Below, piece by piece: positions 34,868 through 46,741 of a stretch of DNA of 64,000 nucleotides. Below the pieces are notes generated by a model. That model did not search any database and had not been told where the DNA came from. It saw nothing but the letters and a program-made list of their open reading frames with translations. The stretch spans positions 3,520,125-3,584,124 of the forward strand of contig CM017560.1 in NCBI GenBank assembly GCA_007844125.1, in the 5' to 3' direction. This DNA is from Sinonovacula constricta. Its lineage: Eukaryota; Mollusca; Bivalvia; Cardiida; Solecurtidae. The translations under genes and the position numbers were made by a program. Position 1 is the first letter of the stretch, and each line of letters opens with the position of its first letter.

Positions 34868-37800
34868 TGAGACTGAAACAAATGTATGTTAAAACTATGT
34901 ATATAACGAAAAAATTTATAAATTTAATGTCTACTTCTTTATTTTTACTGTCTTTTTAGGAATTTTTGCACTAAAACGTGTCGCTTAATACATACATTAC
35001 TGTCTAATTAATACCATTACTGCGAAACAGTAATATTTATATCTGCATCAAAAGACTGCATAGTTTTTGTTTTTATCTGCAACTAGAGTTATCGATAAGT
35101 CTTGAAGACAACATGAACACAGGCCAGCTCCTATGCAACAATCTGTGGCTCTTTTTTATGTTTGACTCTACAGCAATCAAACTCCAGTCAGTCATTGTTT
35201 TGTTCCTGATTGATCTTCAGACAATAAACATGGTCGGCCGATGACGCGATCGGGCTTTGAATAAGATGTGTGAAGCATTAAAACTGTACATTGGAGACCA
35301 AAACTGACTTGGAATAATACCGAAACGTTGATTAATGCAAATGAATAATCGAAGTTTTTTTTACGTTGAATTATAGAGTTAAAAATCGGGACCGACCAAT
35401 GACTTTGAAAAATGCCTCGGCTTCAGACAGCCCGAGTTAGAATAACCGACGTTCGATTGTATATTTGCAAATTTAAACTCTGATGGTATAGCTAAACACA
35501 ACAACTTGTAAACCCTTTGATTATAACAAGCTCGACATCAAAATAATTTAAAAGAGGAAAAAATACATTTACACACAAACAAGAAGCCCGAGGTTTTGTA
35601 TGGTTTTAATCGATATTGTTCAACCAAACTTTTCTTTTATGGCTTATTTGATGATTGACAGATAAGACCAAGTCACCTTCAAATATAAATTCCTATAAAT
35701 ATAGACATACTGTTTCAACTATTTTATGCATAATGAAAATCACACATGCTTAGAACATTGTATCAATGATACATTCGATTATGTTTGTTATATTCTGATC
35801 TTGAAAACCCTTATGAAATATATTAATATTTTAACCAGTTGTGAAAAAGAGGCCAGTTTACAAAATGATTTTTTATTGATTGGTTTATGTAAAAAGGCTT
35901 AATTACGTTTTCGTCAAAATATACATTTTCTTTTATTTGCTGCGATGTATTAAAAACTAATAAAAACAACAAATAAAAACAAAAACAGTTAACGGTTAGC
36001 TGACACAATGCGTTTTGTTTTATTCAATATAAAGCAAAACACTTCATGTCATTGTGTTGTTTTAACAAAAATGACGTTTATGTTATCTTACAAGCTTCAT
36101 TATGTTAATTATAATTAAGAAAAGATGCCTGCTTTATTAGCGTGTTAATTGATTAATTAAGCCTTCTACATCAGTTCTTGTCCGAGTGATGTTGTTTTTT
36201 AGAAAATATTAATTACAAATGTGCTAAATATTTGCAGGCTAAGTTATCAAGGAGCAACCACACAATGTTCCATTGAATTTAAAAGGCTTGTCTTAATATT
36301 TATATCCAATGTATCCACCAATTAAATTCCATCATTTCTGATTAGTTATTAAAATGCTTATTAACTCGAAGTCATGCATGTCAGGGCCGGATTTACCGGG
36401 GGTGTTGGTGGGGTGGGGGCGGGGCCGTGGGGTGGGGGCGATTGGGCCTTGAATCTGGTATTGCGCTAATAAGGGTCGAGTCTAGTCATTTATTTCTGTT
36501 TTACTACATTTGATTAGAACATGGGAACGTTGATTAAAAGTATTTTAATTTGCTCCAATCTAGCCAAATACAGTCAATGTACCACCATCACGCTACTGTA
36601 TTTAATTGAACTAATTAAGTATGATAAGTGTTCACTTGACTATTTTATTACAATCAACATGTTTACCTAAAACATGCGATTGTGCGTGTCATTTAAAATA
36701 CACGAACTATTCTTTGCAATTACAAAATCCATGTGACATCAATATAATTATATATATTTCCAAACACATTTATTTCAGTCACAGTAAAAACGAGTCCATT
36801 GCTGACAGGTAAAGATGCCATTGAGGTAATGACCGCATTGGTAGCGTAATGATACTACAATCGGCCAGTTTGCATAAGCCTCTTAACTTATGGACCCCAC
36901 GAAGTTTTATTGCCCAGATTAATGTAACAGCACTAAGACAGGTCTGTTCAAAGTTAGGGACCAAAATGGTCTCGGAGATGGTAGTGTGCACAGATCTTAC
37001 TAAGTGAACTTTACAATGTTTTTTAAAACTAAAAGCGGTACATAAATATTCTCCATTCGTTGATACGCATTTGTTATAATGAGTAATGATAAGAGTAATT
37101 TATGTTAGCATTTTTAATTAATGCTATATAACTATTTGATTATTTAACAAGCTTAAACAACACAAACACTTACAATTACCTTTCCCCTGATTGTTTAAGC
37201 AGTTAAATAATACTATTCACAATTTACCATTAAGATCTACAATTTATTATAATGTGCTCGCATTAAATAACATTCTGTTTGATTTTTACATATTTAATAA
37301 ATTCGTTTTGGTCAATATGAGAATGCAATAACTCTTTCATAAATTTTATCCAGTGTACAAAACTGTGTTTCTTAATGTTATTATGGTTTTGTCAGGTTCC
37401 TTTATAGTCAAACAGTTGGTGAATCAATTGTTTAATTGTGTATGTTTCCATAACATGTAATTTATTAAAATCCTAAATTGACAAGCTACTTACTAAATTC
37501 AGTAGGAATTGAAGCAGCAACTTTATTGCCACAATTAGAAAAATATAAACATCAACGATAAGTCGGGTTGTTTCGGAAGCTTCAACTAATGCACATATAA
37601 ACGTGTGACAAAACACAATAATTATCGACCATAGAAATACTGAGCGATGCTTTTTCGCTTACGGTGATTTAAATGAAAGTTTTCGATTCCAAGCAATTAA
37701 AACTTATGTGGAGGATTTTGTTCGCATTAGCAATTTAGAATAAGAGATGTAGATAGCTGTAGCAAATTTTGTGCAGGAGGCTTTTGTTGTTGTCTTTTTA

Positions 37801-40111
37801 ACTAGTTATCGCATGACTTTAGGGTCAATTATATGTCAAAGAAATTGTTGTATATTTATACATGATCTAATTTCTCACAACGCTGGGTAGTGTGTATAGT
37901 TTACAGCAACATCCTAGTGACTGGATTTACATGAATCTTCAATATGTGGTAAAAAGGTATAATGAAATGATTTACCCACGCCTTGCAGGCAGTGTAAAAC
38001 AAAATACCGCCTAGTCTATTATAAAAACAAAAAAACAACAACAAGAGTTTTATAAAACGACAAAAACATATATCTGTTGGTGTGATGACATATGTAATTG
38101 AGTCAAAAACTTCTGGATTCCTACTCCTGTGTTTATTATACATTCTACGGCCAACTATTTGTAGCATAAGCATGGTACAGTCCTGCTCAGCCAGTGGCTG
38201 TACTGTGGCTGTCTGAATAGCGGACAGTCACGTGACAATACAATGACGGCATCCATTGAGGGGTGGTTACACTAAATACCGACCGAAAGTAGAATGTGTG
38301 ACATTGACTTTTTCTTTTTAGTTAAAGTCTTTTGCTGTGTTTTGGCATTAAATTTCCTATTTTGAAGATAATCTTAATCTTTTGGTGTCAAAAGGAAGCT
38401 GAAACCATGTAAAATTAAAAGAAAGTAAAAGTCTTGAACACCTATGCACAATAATGGACTGATCCACTTTTAAAGGAAGTACATATTTCACTGAAATTTG
38501 GGGGTTACCGACTGGCATTTTGGCGGTATGTGCATTCTTTGAAGCAGAACCTGCTTACAAGTTGCAAAAGCTGGCTTATTTCTGGGTATTTCTGATAGAC
38601 AATAAATAGCTCGTTTCACCTATGTATGGTTATGGCGGTCCATCATAACTTGGTCATGATGCAATTTGTTTCCAACTTTTCCCGATTCACTAAAGAACAT
38701 AGAACATAGAATATAGTGGCGTCTGACCTTGATAATAAGATGGCATTCGCTCTCAACTCCCCCACTAACAAGCTTTATCAGCACTCTCGGCGGTGATGCA
38801 GACGGCATTCCGAGGTTTTACGATTGTTTGTCACCTAGCATCCCAATCAAGGGACACAGCACATATTCAGTGTACATTAAGTTTTTCAGGTCATGACAAA
38901 ATGGTAAAAAGATGCGAACAAGAATTTGGTTGTTTTTATAATAAAAATATTTTTCGTGTGAATTACGACAATATGCTGTGGTTTCAGCTTTGAGGATGAA
39001 TCTGATATGGAATTGAGCAAAAAATGCACTTTAAAGTTATATACAAGCAAAATGAAAGCACTAACAGCGGCAATAGTAGTAATGATTTGTTTTTCTAAAA
39101 TTCAAATGAACAGTGAACTAAAACGCGACGGTAGTTTGACGATGTGTGCATAATCTGTTATATTTTGGTTCAAGTTTTAATAATCGCTTTGCTTGTTTAG
39201 TGTGCCGCAACCCCAATTACCTCAAAAGTATAGTTTATAGAAAAGATCTAAATTGGACAAGGCTTTGATATATTTTGTTTATTCGACAATATTTACTGAT
39301 AGCTGTATTGCTTCGTGTCCTACTTTTGTACTGTTTTTGGCGCACCATTTATTGAAGGCTCCTCTGGAAATGCTGGTATTTTTTATGAGACAAGTTTCAG
39401 TGGTAACTTCGATAAATACTGTAACGCAACACGTTCTGGAACAGAAATCTAAACTCAGGCAATATTAACATATATTTAAGCGTAATAATTGGCTATACTG
39501 CAATGGTTGTTTGTTGAAATTTTTTAAAAAAGATGGGATTTTTTTTTAAAATTTTCTTTCCCAATATATGCAAACAACGATCGATTGAAAAAAACGCAGC
39601 TAGAAATGTAATTTAGCTGCATTTTATGGTCAAATTTGAAGGGAAGTATGTGTTTGCTGTTTCGACATATTTTTGGAAGAATACGAACTAGTTTTCAATA
39701 ATAAAGGTATGTTGCTCAAGGTTTGTCTCACATTTTTCAGATTTTTTAGAGTCAGTTAAATAAAACCATTACTCTTTCGTCATTTTAGAACGTATCTCTG
39801 ACATTTTAGAAACATTTTTTTCCCGGGATGGAATACACACTTCGCCCCACAACCCACCCGAAAAGTTTTGGATCCGGGCCTGTATCTATTGTGTATCACT
39901 CCAAGTGGTTTCTATACTTGTTGGTGATAAACAAACCATTGGAACAAAGCCCTCTGTTTTGTCTGTGAATTTTTAAGAGCCTATATGGGCCTTATATGTT
40001 TATATTTGATATTTATAGCGATTTTGGTATATAATTTTGACAGAATATCCTTAATATTGTACTATCACATTGGCAGTTTAAAGAAGAAAAAGACATGGTT
40101 ATACGCTCATA
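34868..40111. other. Non-coding sequence between GGACT copy 2 and the large - strand gene
   Basis: About 5.2 kb. It holds the second copy of a ~60-bp direct repeat (35939-35998), a G-rich stretch at 36387-36440 resembling a repeat end, and a similar GGATCCGGGCCTG motif near 39870. ORFs of 60-115 codons lack coding character. No exon or RNA gene is supportable. Confidence 0.45.
35939..35998 (+). repeat. ~60-bp direct repeat, copy 2
   Basis: Near-identical to 34070-34130, including CTAATAAAAACAACAAATAA. The shared block is too well preserved to be chance AT-rich similarity. Confidence 0.8.
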
Positions 40112-40117
40112 TTTATT
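40112..40117 (-). promoter_or_regulatory. Polyadenylation signal of the large mosaic gene
   Basis: AATAAA on the - strand, about 200 bases beyond the proposed stop at 40321. This supports a short last exon with 3' UTR. Motif evidence only. Confidence 0.45.
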
Positions 40118-40320
40118 CTTTATATTTTTATCGTTTTCAAATGCAATGATTACAGGTTTAACAAAGAAAATACTATTATGGATATTAACAGTTGGCTGTT
40201 CGCTCTCCAGTGACTGTTAGATGAGAATGTTTATCCATAACAGCATGTTATCTCGTTGTCGTGGTAGACAGATCGGTTGTTATCATCAAAAGTCGGTGGT
40301 GGTCGTTAAGCGCCTTGTAT

Positions 40321-40328
40321 TTATATGC
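40321..40328 (-). CDS. Probable last coding exon (8 nt) of the mosaic gene
   Basis: After a good acceptor (TTTATTGTCTGTTTCCAG) the bases GC complete a Gly codon, then ATA TAA ends the protein two residues after the cystine-knot exon's EEDI. The alternative is no splicing at 40765: the frame then reads a few more residues (RVLPL) to a TAG at 40746-40748. I favour splicing because donor, acceptor and downstream AATAAA all fit. Confidence 0.4.
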
Positions 40329-40765
40329 CTGGAAACAGACAATAAACAATGTTAAGATTTATAAAATAATTAAAACATTATTATGATAAAAAGTAATTAA
40401 AAAGCCGCTTTCAAAGTAGAAGTAGTAGTACACGATTCTAATTAAAATAATACACGTAAGTACAGTTAAACTGTCCAAAGCTCTTATTAGATAAATGGAA
40501 AGCGACGGAGATGATTTAATTGTCTCTAAACAAAATATACACAAATTGATAATTGTTAAAGCCACAACTTTATAAAGATGTCATCTGCACGAACGGGTAT
40601 TAAGGGGAAGTTTTTTTCGCTAACCTGAAAACAACAAACTAAAACCCTCTACTGTCCCCAAAACGGCGGTCGTTTGTCAAACACATCATGGAAAATCTAA
40701 ACAATATCTAACTACAGGAAGTTATTAAGGACTCCACCACTATAACTACAAAGGCAATACCCTAC

Positions 40766-40906
40766 CTATATCTTCCTCATCCGGCTTGCCCCCGATACAG
40801 ACATTACACTCGCATTCCTTCATGGGTGTGATGTGGCCATAGCGTGTGTAGGTGTTCGAGCCCTCAGTACAGATCATTGTAATGTTGATACGATCACCAG
40901 GGATAC
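40766..40906 (-). CDS. Cystine-knot domain, C-terminal half
   Basis: This phase 1-1 exon continues the C-terminal cystine knot with INITMICTEGSNTYTRYGHI and the closing CECNVC motif. The CxCxxC pattern is the usual final strand of CTCK domains in VWF, mucins and SCO-spondin, where it forms disulfide-linked dimers. The residues after the knot are acidic (KPDEED). Dimerisation is inferred from the family. Confidence 0.8.
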
Positions 40907-41274
40907 CTGTGGCAGGAAGCAAATTCTATATTCAAGTACCAAAGGAAATATATGTTTAAATATGTTTGAATTCTTGTAATTTATAGACATAAATTTTACA
41001 CATGTGATTTTTGAAATAAGTTAATTATTGATATCTAACTTGCACATCAAAACATGTTTTCTTTACTTTTTTATGTAAACAATGAAATAACGCACAGTGC
41101 TGTGATATATTAGTAGGAAAATGATTAGTAGGAAAATGATATACCAAAGAATCAAAATTAATAATATAAGGTTAGGAAAATACGCAGATTCCTATGCAGT
41201 GCTTCCGAGACAAATGTTTATTTTGTTCAATTAAAAATATGATTTATGCACAGGAACTATCTTAATCAACGTAC

Positions 41275-41463
41275 CTGCGCAACACTCGCAGTTGCTGACG
41301 ACGCTGAGTTCGTCATCTATGTTCATGATGAGGCGGGGCTCGGATCTGCTGACACCGCAAGTGCCGGCACAGTAAGTGACCACATGCTCCTGGTCCGAGA
41401 TACAGTTACCGCTGACAAACCTCTTCTTGGGGGTCACCTTCAGACTACACTTGTCTGGGGCCT
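41275..41463 (-). CDS. Cystine-knot domain, N-terminal half
   Basis: The exon encodes DKCSLKVTPKKRFVSGNC, then YCAGTCG and SNCECCAG. CxGxCxS-type and NCECC motifs mark the central knot cysteines of a CTCK domain. Phase 1-1; joins the downstream exon through a split Gly codon. Together the two exons supply a full-length knot of about 100 residues. Confidence 0.85.
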
Positions 41464-41662
41464 CTGTAGGAGAAGCATGAGATATTATCTCTTGTGTGAT
41501 GGTGGCGTGGTGAATTTATTTCAATTTCAATCATGATAGATCAAGATAGTAAGTTAGGGTCCTAAAGAAATGCTTCGTTGAAAAGGTTAGCGTATATCAA
41601 CGTTAAGGTACTTAAAATGTTTTGTATTCTAAATGTATTTTTATAATTATCAGTTACTTTAC

Positions 41663-41723
41663 CTTCTGCGGGTTCACATTTTGGACAGCACACATCGTCA
41701 TCATAGCTAAGTGTTTCTCCGAC
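41663..41723 (-). CDS. VWFC-like segment, end
   Basis: A 61-nt exon encodes VGETLSYDDDVCCPKCEPAE. The CCPxC motif is the hallmark of the last cysteines of VWFC domains. Enters in phase 0 and leaves in phase 1 at AG/GTAAAG, in frame with both neighbours. Confidence 0.75.
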
Positions 41724-41983
41724 CTGCGAATAAAAACACACTATGTTACTAAATACATTCAAATAACAAGCAATATAATTTTGTTCAAAAGATCTTCAGC
41801 GCTTTAAAGGGTAAAGTGATTTAGTTCAGACATGAGCTGTTTCAGCAAAACTAAGCAAGCTTCTTGTTTATCGACAGTATTCTTTATTTAAAATAGGAAA
41901 CTAATAAAATCCGGTTTATAATATAAGTAAACTGACTAGGCTTTAAAAATAAATAAATGTTATTGTAAATCAAATGAACTTAC

Positions 41984-42085
41984 ATCACAAATTGGAATTT
42001 CACATATGCGTTGTTCTAACACTTCACCGGATACGCAGACATATTCGTAGCATGGGTTCTCTTCGTTGGGAATAATCTCTCCATT
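41984..42085 (-). CDS. VWFC-like segment, middle
   Basis: The exon is exactly 34 codons, phase 0-0, starting NGEIIPNEENPCYEYVC and ending RICEIPICD. G(E)xIxxxxxPCxxxxC is typical of VWFC domains. It joins the preceding YQ codon pair and the following VGET without frame loss. Confidence 0.78.
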
Positions 42086-42587
42086 CTAGAGACAATTTAA
42101 ATCGGAATCATGAATAACATAGACGGCAGTCAATGTAATACACATCATTTCTTTATAATACAACTAATAAGCAATGTTGTAGAATAAAACATGTACGGAA
42201 TAGCTTCATTATCAAAGGAGATCGTATACTGCTATGTGGAAGTTAAGCGTGTGTTTGCGTTGATAGAAACACACACTCTTTTAAATTTGACGATTTGGTA
42301 TAATTCGAGAAGTTATAAAAATGCCTTGTATCTTAAATTGTACCTTAACTAGTTTTATGATTTTTCTTGTAAATAATAAATTATTTTATTGTTATTGAAG
42401 TATAACTAAAGATATGCTTCATCCTTGTCCAAGGTTATGGTGACTGTGTCATCAAGTTTATGGCATGCTACTATACTGATTGCAGTGCTATTCCAACGAA
42501 TACCGTCTTTGTTTAATAAAGAACTTGTTTGTTGGACAATTGACCGTAAGAAACGAATCTTGATGTGATAACACGTCCTGCACCGAC

Positions 42588-42793
42588 CTGATACGTGACG
42601 TTCTCGTGGACACACTCGTGACACGTCTCCGGGCGGACACACTCGCCCTCCTTGACGAAGAATCCATCCTCACACACACACCCGTACACTTCCTCCTCGC
42701 AACTGGCAGGGTTTGCCACTCCGTACACAAGCTCTGCGCATGTGTGAACATCGCACTTCCGGTACACAGTGTAATAAGCGTTCGTCTGGCATT
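42588..42793 (-). CDS. TIL-like Cys-rich domain and start of VWFC
   Basis: The protein reads CQTNAYYTVYRKCDVHTC, PASCEEEVYGCVCEDGFFV and GECVRPETCHECVHE. The CVCxxGxxxxxxxECVxPxxC signature is that of trypsin-inhibitor-like (TIL) domains found between VWD/VWFC modules in mucins and SCO-spondin. The final CxECVxxNVTYQ opens the VWFC module completed by the next exons. Phase 1 in, phase 0 out. Confidence 0.8.
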
Positions 42794-43356
42794 CTGTCAA
42801 CAAAATACATTCAGTCAAGTGGTCCGTTTCTATGCAGCTTCTCAACAATAATCATTTATATTCTCAATATTTAAAAGATTAAACACAGTATGTAAATACG
42901 CCCATATCAATGACGTGTTTTAAATGTTTAGGCCTGCGACAAAGAGAAGGAAACTTTATAACATAAATAGTATTACACCTTACTCCGAGTCTGATGTAAA
43001 GACAGGAAAATTATACCACACAAAATCCACATTTATTAAATACAGAATATTTTTTGTATCTGCAGCTGTTGTGACACATTTTGCAATTTCTGTGAAGCAG
43101 GACTTCAGTTAGGCTATCTATTTCGTACTACCAGCGCTTTAAATTAGTTATCGGTTAGGTAGGTGTTTTGGTGATATGCTGGTCAAAGTTCATATAAAAT
43201 TTAAATTAAAGCCAGGCTGTACACCAATATGTGGTGCCGTTGCCACTTTTGTCCGGTAACATAGACCTAGGTATTGTATTGATACTATGTCCGGTAACAT
43301 AGACCAAGGTACAGGATTAATACCGGATAAAGTTATAAGGTTCATCTACTAGTTAC

Positions 43357-43512
43357 CACAAGGATCCTCGTTGCATGGCCTGGAGTCGTTCAGACGTAAA
43401 AGATCACAATCCTCTGTGGCGTTCAGGATGTCACGGGTTCGAGTCTCGACTCCACCATCGCATACCGCTGAGCAGTTGGTCCATTCCGTCCACATACTCA
43501 CCTCGCACGTAG
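43357..43512 (-). CDS. Thrombospondin type 1 repeat 6
   Basis: Phase 1-1 exon encoding TCEVSMWTEWTNCSAVCDGG, TRTRDI and CNEDPC. WxxWxxC, the CxGGxxxRxR core and the final Cys pair match TSP1 repeats; the Trp array is where C-mannosylation occurs in this family. An NAT and an NDS sequon are visible. A B-box-like string on the + strand here is fortuitous. Confidence 0.85.
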
Positions 43513-43599
43513 CTATAAACAGAGGTGTGTGTTTTGTAACATAGGTGTAGATTTTAAGATTCTATCTAACAGACGTTTCTTGATAATCACATTGGTGGT

Positions 43600-43644
43600 G
43601 CCAAATACCCTAAGTTGGAAGGCGAGGATAAACAAAACCAAATC
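43600..43644 (+). repeat. 45-bp dispersed repeat, copy 2 (intronic)
   Basis: Matches 32940-32984 with about four mismatches and sits in the intron between TSP1 repeats 5 and 6. Confidence 0.7.
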
Positions 43645-43959
43645 ATACAATCACGTTGTATTGAGCAATATCGTACTCCTCAAGAATGTTTTTCAATGGA
43701 AGAAAGCTGTCAGTTTATATGGCTATCTGTAAGATACTATCGCAAAGTGCGCATTCATTCTAAAAAGAAAATTATTGTTTTAACTCCTAGTCACAAACTT
43801 GAACAATTCGTTAAATCGATTAACTATTGGACCCAAGTACTCGATCTAGCACAGAGAACGTTGGCACATCGTCAGGACTTCAAATTTATTACGGCTTTTT
43901 AATATATAAAAAGCAATAAGTCGTATTGGGATGGGAGACTTCCGGACAACAATGCTTAC

Positions 43960-44127
43960 TGTTGCATGGATCTTCATTGCAAGGCTCCTCTTCAGTGAGA
44001 ACAACGTCATCGCACTCCTCCCTGTTGACGTCATTGACGTCATTGAACAGACGAGTCCTGTTTCTGACGCCACCGTCACATTCCTCGGAACAGTCATCCC
44101 AGCTTGACCAAGGTCCTACCTCACAGC
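43960..44127 (-). CDS. Thrombospondin type 1 repeat 5
   Basis: Phase 1-1 exon of 168 nt encoding CEVGPWSSWDDCSEECDGGV, NRTRLF and EEEPCNEDPCN. The WSxWxxCSxxCxGGxxxRxR pattern is a textbook TSP1 repeat. There is an internal duplication, NDVNDVNR, in the variable loop. Confidence 0.87.
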
Positions 44128-44423
44128 CTTAGTGGAACAAAAAGAACATTTTACCACGATTACATACTGACATAATCTGTAATGTAATAACATTACTATA
44201 CTATTATTATACATCAAGTGCTAATTTTATTGTTTGGTACACAATATGCAAGCATCAAAATGCTCTTCTGACAAGGTCTATACTTTGAATTTAAAGCAGC
44301 TATTTACGGATAATTCAACACAACGTCATCAAATTATACATCCAAAGATGACTATTGCATAATTTTAAAAACATTAAGTAATAATATAATTAAATTGTGT
44401 TTGACTATTCAAACGCAACGTAC

Positions 44424-44591
44424 AGCTGACGTCATCGTTGCACGGCAGTTCCTCCATGGGCGCTCCTTCACACACATCGCCGCCACACTGGGGAGTGGGC
44501 TGGTTGCAGGCTCGATACCTTCTCTTGACACCACCCTGGCAATCGCTATCACAAGCCGTCCATTGGGTCCAGTTGCCCCAGTTACCATCAA
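44424..44591 (-). CDS. Thrombospondin type 1 repeat 4
   Basis: Phase 1-1 exon encoding VDGNWGNWTQWTACDSDCQG, VKRRYRACNQPTPQCGG and a final CNDDVSC. This is the canonical WxxWxxW form with the CNxPxPxxGGxxC segment. Joins exon 5 through a split Cys codon. Confidence 0.88.
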
Positions 44592-44890
44592 CTTGAGGAC
44601 ACAATACACGCATTTTAGTCGATGTTACATTCTCAGTTAAATACACACGTTAACATAACACGTGCTAGTATAAGTATGAATGCAGCTGCGCTTAAAACGC
44701 ATGTCATTGGTAAGTTATGAAAATGTTACATTCAGTTGTTTATATCACCGAAGCAAACTCCACCACTTTACTAACATACTGTATAAACAAACAACTTAGA
44801 GTAACAACTCTTACAGTCATTTCAGTATCAATAAATAAACGACAGAACGAGACGAGAGACATGTCGTACAAAAAAAAGAGTTCAACATAC

Positions 44891-44953
44891 CGATTGCTTC
44901 TTCCTTTGGATAGCAGATCCTTTCCTCCAACAACGGCAATTCGTTCACAGTAG
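44891..44953 (-). CDS. Short linker exon before TSP1 repeat 4
   Basis: A 63-nt exon between a TTTTTCAACAG acceptor and a GTATGT donor. In the phase that joins TSP1 repeat 4 it reads STVNELPLLEERICYPKEEA. A second frame (YCERIAVVGGKDLL) looks plausible but then meets a stop just after the junction. It is positionally equivalent to the exon at 46694-46741. Confidence 0.55.
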
Positions 44954-45744
44954 CTGTTGAAAAAGCAACAATGACGTATATTAAACCAACAAAACATACA
45001 ACAATTTTTTGGGTGCTAATGAAGAATATTTGGAAAAGGGATTAATGCTAAGAACCAGGCCCAATAAAGGAGTTGCAGTGAACAAAACATAAATTAGTAT
45101 TGCACTTAGTCTTGTGCTCAGTTCATGGTTTCAATGCGTCCTTGAACACATTTTGTCGTCTGGCACGTCTCATACAAATTACAATGTATACAATATACCA
45201 TAGCAGCGACATATGCACACATGCACATATACGACATGAGCATACACCAATCACATAAACATGTAAATGTAACACGTAATAGTCTATCTTTTCGTATGTA
45301 AAGGGACTTTACTCTAACAATTAAATTAAAAATTACACTCTTATCTTCCTTGTAGGTAGGTAATTGGTATACTATATAGTTACTGCAGAAAACTTAAGAT
45401 TTTTCCAATTTTTAAACTTTTGACAAACACTTAAGACAGAGGCAACAAATAAAATGTTATTGACTGAGATACGAATTTATGAAAAAGGTTGAGCGCTTCT
45501 CTAAAAATATGCAAATTAAAAATAAAATTTATTATAGTTCTTATATAAAGTATGAGAAAATACCATCCAACAAGGGAGATAACTAAACCATTTCTTTCAT
45601 TTAGCAAAAAGGGAATCGCTCAACACGAAGCACCCGTATCTTAGGTATATGATATATGCTTGTCTCCAGGCTGATGTACAGCTATGCGATAAAGAGATAA
45701 CCCATAAAGACGCAATGCTTGAGTGGTGACCTACCAGACTTCAC

Positions 45745-45881
45745 ACTGCGACTCCATGATGCGGTCCCCGAGGCCATACTCGACTCCACCCACCACACAG
45801 ACCGGGGCACAATCCCCACTGTTACAGGGCTCCTCCTCAACCAGGTCATCCAGCTCACATCCGGATCCACTGCGGACGTTT
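45745..45881 (-). CDS. TSP1 repeat 3, second half, and VWFC-like start
   Basis: The exon completes TSP1 repeat 3 with NVRSGSGCELDDLVEEEPC and then reads CAPVCVVGGVEYGLGDRIME, the start of a VWFC-like segment. I end it at T/GTGAAGTC (45745) because only this gives the phase needed by the next exon. A stronger-looking donor, TG/GTAGGT, lies 10 nt downstream (exon end 45735). It would add a Cys-Glu-Val-Trp tail and break the frame. Confidence 0.65.
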
Positions 45882-46223
45882 CTGTAACCATGGCAACAGT
45901 AACCGTCGATGAGATATGTATCAATATTTGTATGCTTTTGCTCGCTTATAAACAGGAAGGCATTACAAACAAGTGAAACTAAATTTATATCAAAGTCAAC
46001 AGCAAAACTACTAATAACTTCTTTAGCCAGTAACTCAACGATGGAACTATTGATAATTAGTTTTAGGTATTAGCTCCGCTACGTACAGTTTATCTGTTTT
46101 CTGTTCGGACGTTTGTTTATCTGGCGGTATTGTTGTCTTGATCTTTTGTTTGATTATTGAATCTTCCATTAAACCGATATTGACACATTATTTATGACAG
46201 CTAGCTGACGTATATCTCTTTAC

Positions 46224-46299
46224 CTGTATCTATGGCGTAAACCTTCTCCACATTCGGCATGACAATCGCCCCATTCACCCCAGTCGCCCAGCTGGCAAC
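46224..46299 (-). CDS. TSP1 repeat 3, first half
   Basis: The 76-nt exon encodes CQLGDWGEWGDCHAECGEGL and RHRY. It is the WGxWxxCxxxCGxGxxxR half of a TSP1 repeat, split by a phase-2 intron that completes an Arg codon in the next exon. It is the only TSP1 repeat of the six with an internal intron. Confidence 0.82.
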
Positions 46300-46693
46300 C
46301 TGTCGGAGGTAAGTATACATTTAAGTTAATCCAAGCAATATATGTCGTTATTTCTACACCTTCATGGAATTTTGGATAAACTATAAACAACAGCTGCTAA
46401 GGCATCGGCATTCATTAACAGTTTTTAAGACAAACGTAAAAATAAAAACAATATTTGTTAATTATGTCGGTGTTAAGACAAGTGGCGAGTATCATAGTAT
46501 CATATATATATTATCTATTATACATTTTATTTATTATAAATATTATTTATATACATTTAAATGCATTAATTTTTGCTTAATACGATAGTTAAATATATTT
46601 CCATTTTATAAAAGAAGATTTGAATTCTTACAACATAAAGAAAAGAATAAAATAGTTACAACTTGTTTCAGCAAAACATTGTATTCAACTTAC

Positions 46694-46741
46694 AGTCCTC
46701 CACTTCCGAGCAGTTGTATGTTCCGTCATATTGGCAATAGA
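46694..46741 (-). CDS. Short Cys-containing exon before TSP1 repeat 3
   Basis: A 48-nt exon encodes YCQYDGTYNCSEVED and a split Cys. It lies between a TTTTCAG acceptor and GTAAGT. It resembles the last strand of a VWFC module. Phase 1-1 in the model used here. Confidence 0.65.

Noticed and set aside
43420..43450. tRNA B-box-like GGGTTCGAGTC suggesting a tRNA or SINE
   Set aside because: It lies inside the TSP1 repeat 6 exon, encoding the conserved Arg-Thr-Arg core on the - strand; there is no A box or stem structure.
44409..44609. ORF reading SREGIEPATSPLPS, a string often seen in spurious repeat proteins
   Set aside because: Shadow frame of the TSP1 repeat 4 exon.
44891..44953. Alternative frame reading YCERIAVVGGKDLLSK
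   Set aside because: It looks like a VWFC strand after the downstream donor, but it runs into TGA immediately after joining TSP1 repeat 4. I keep it only as a possible truncated isoform.
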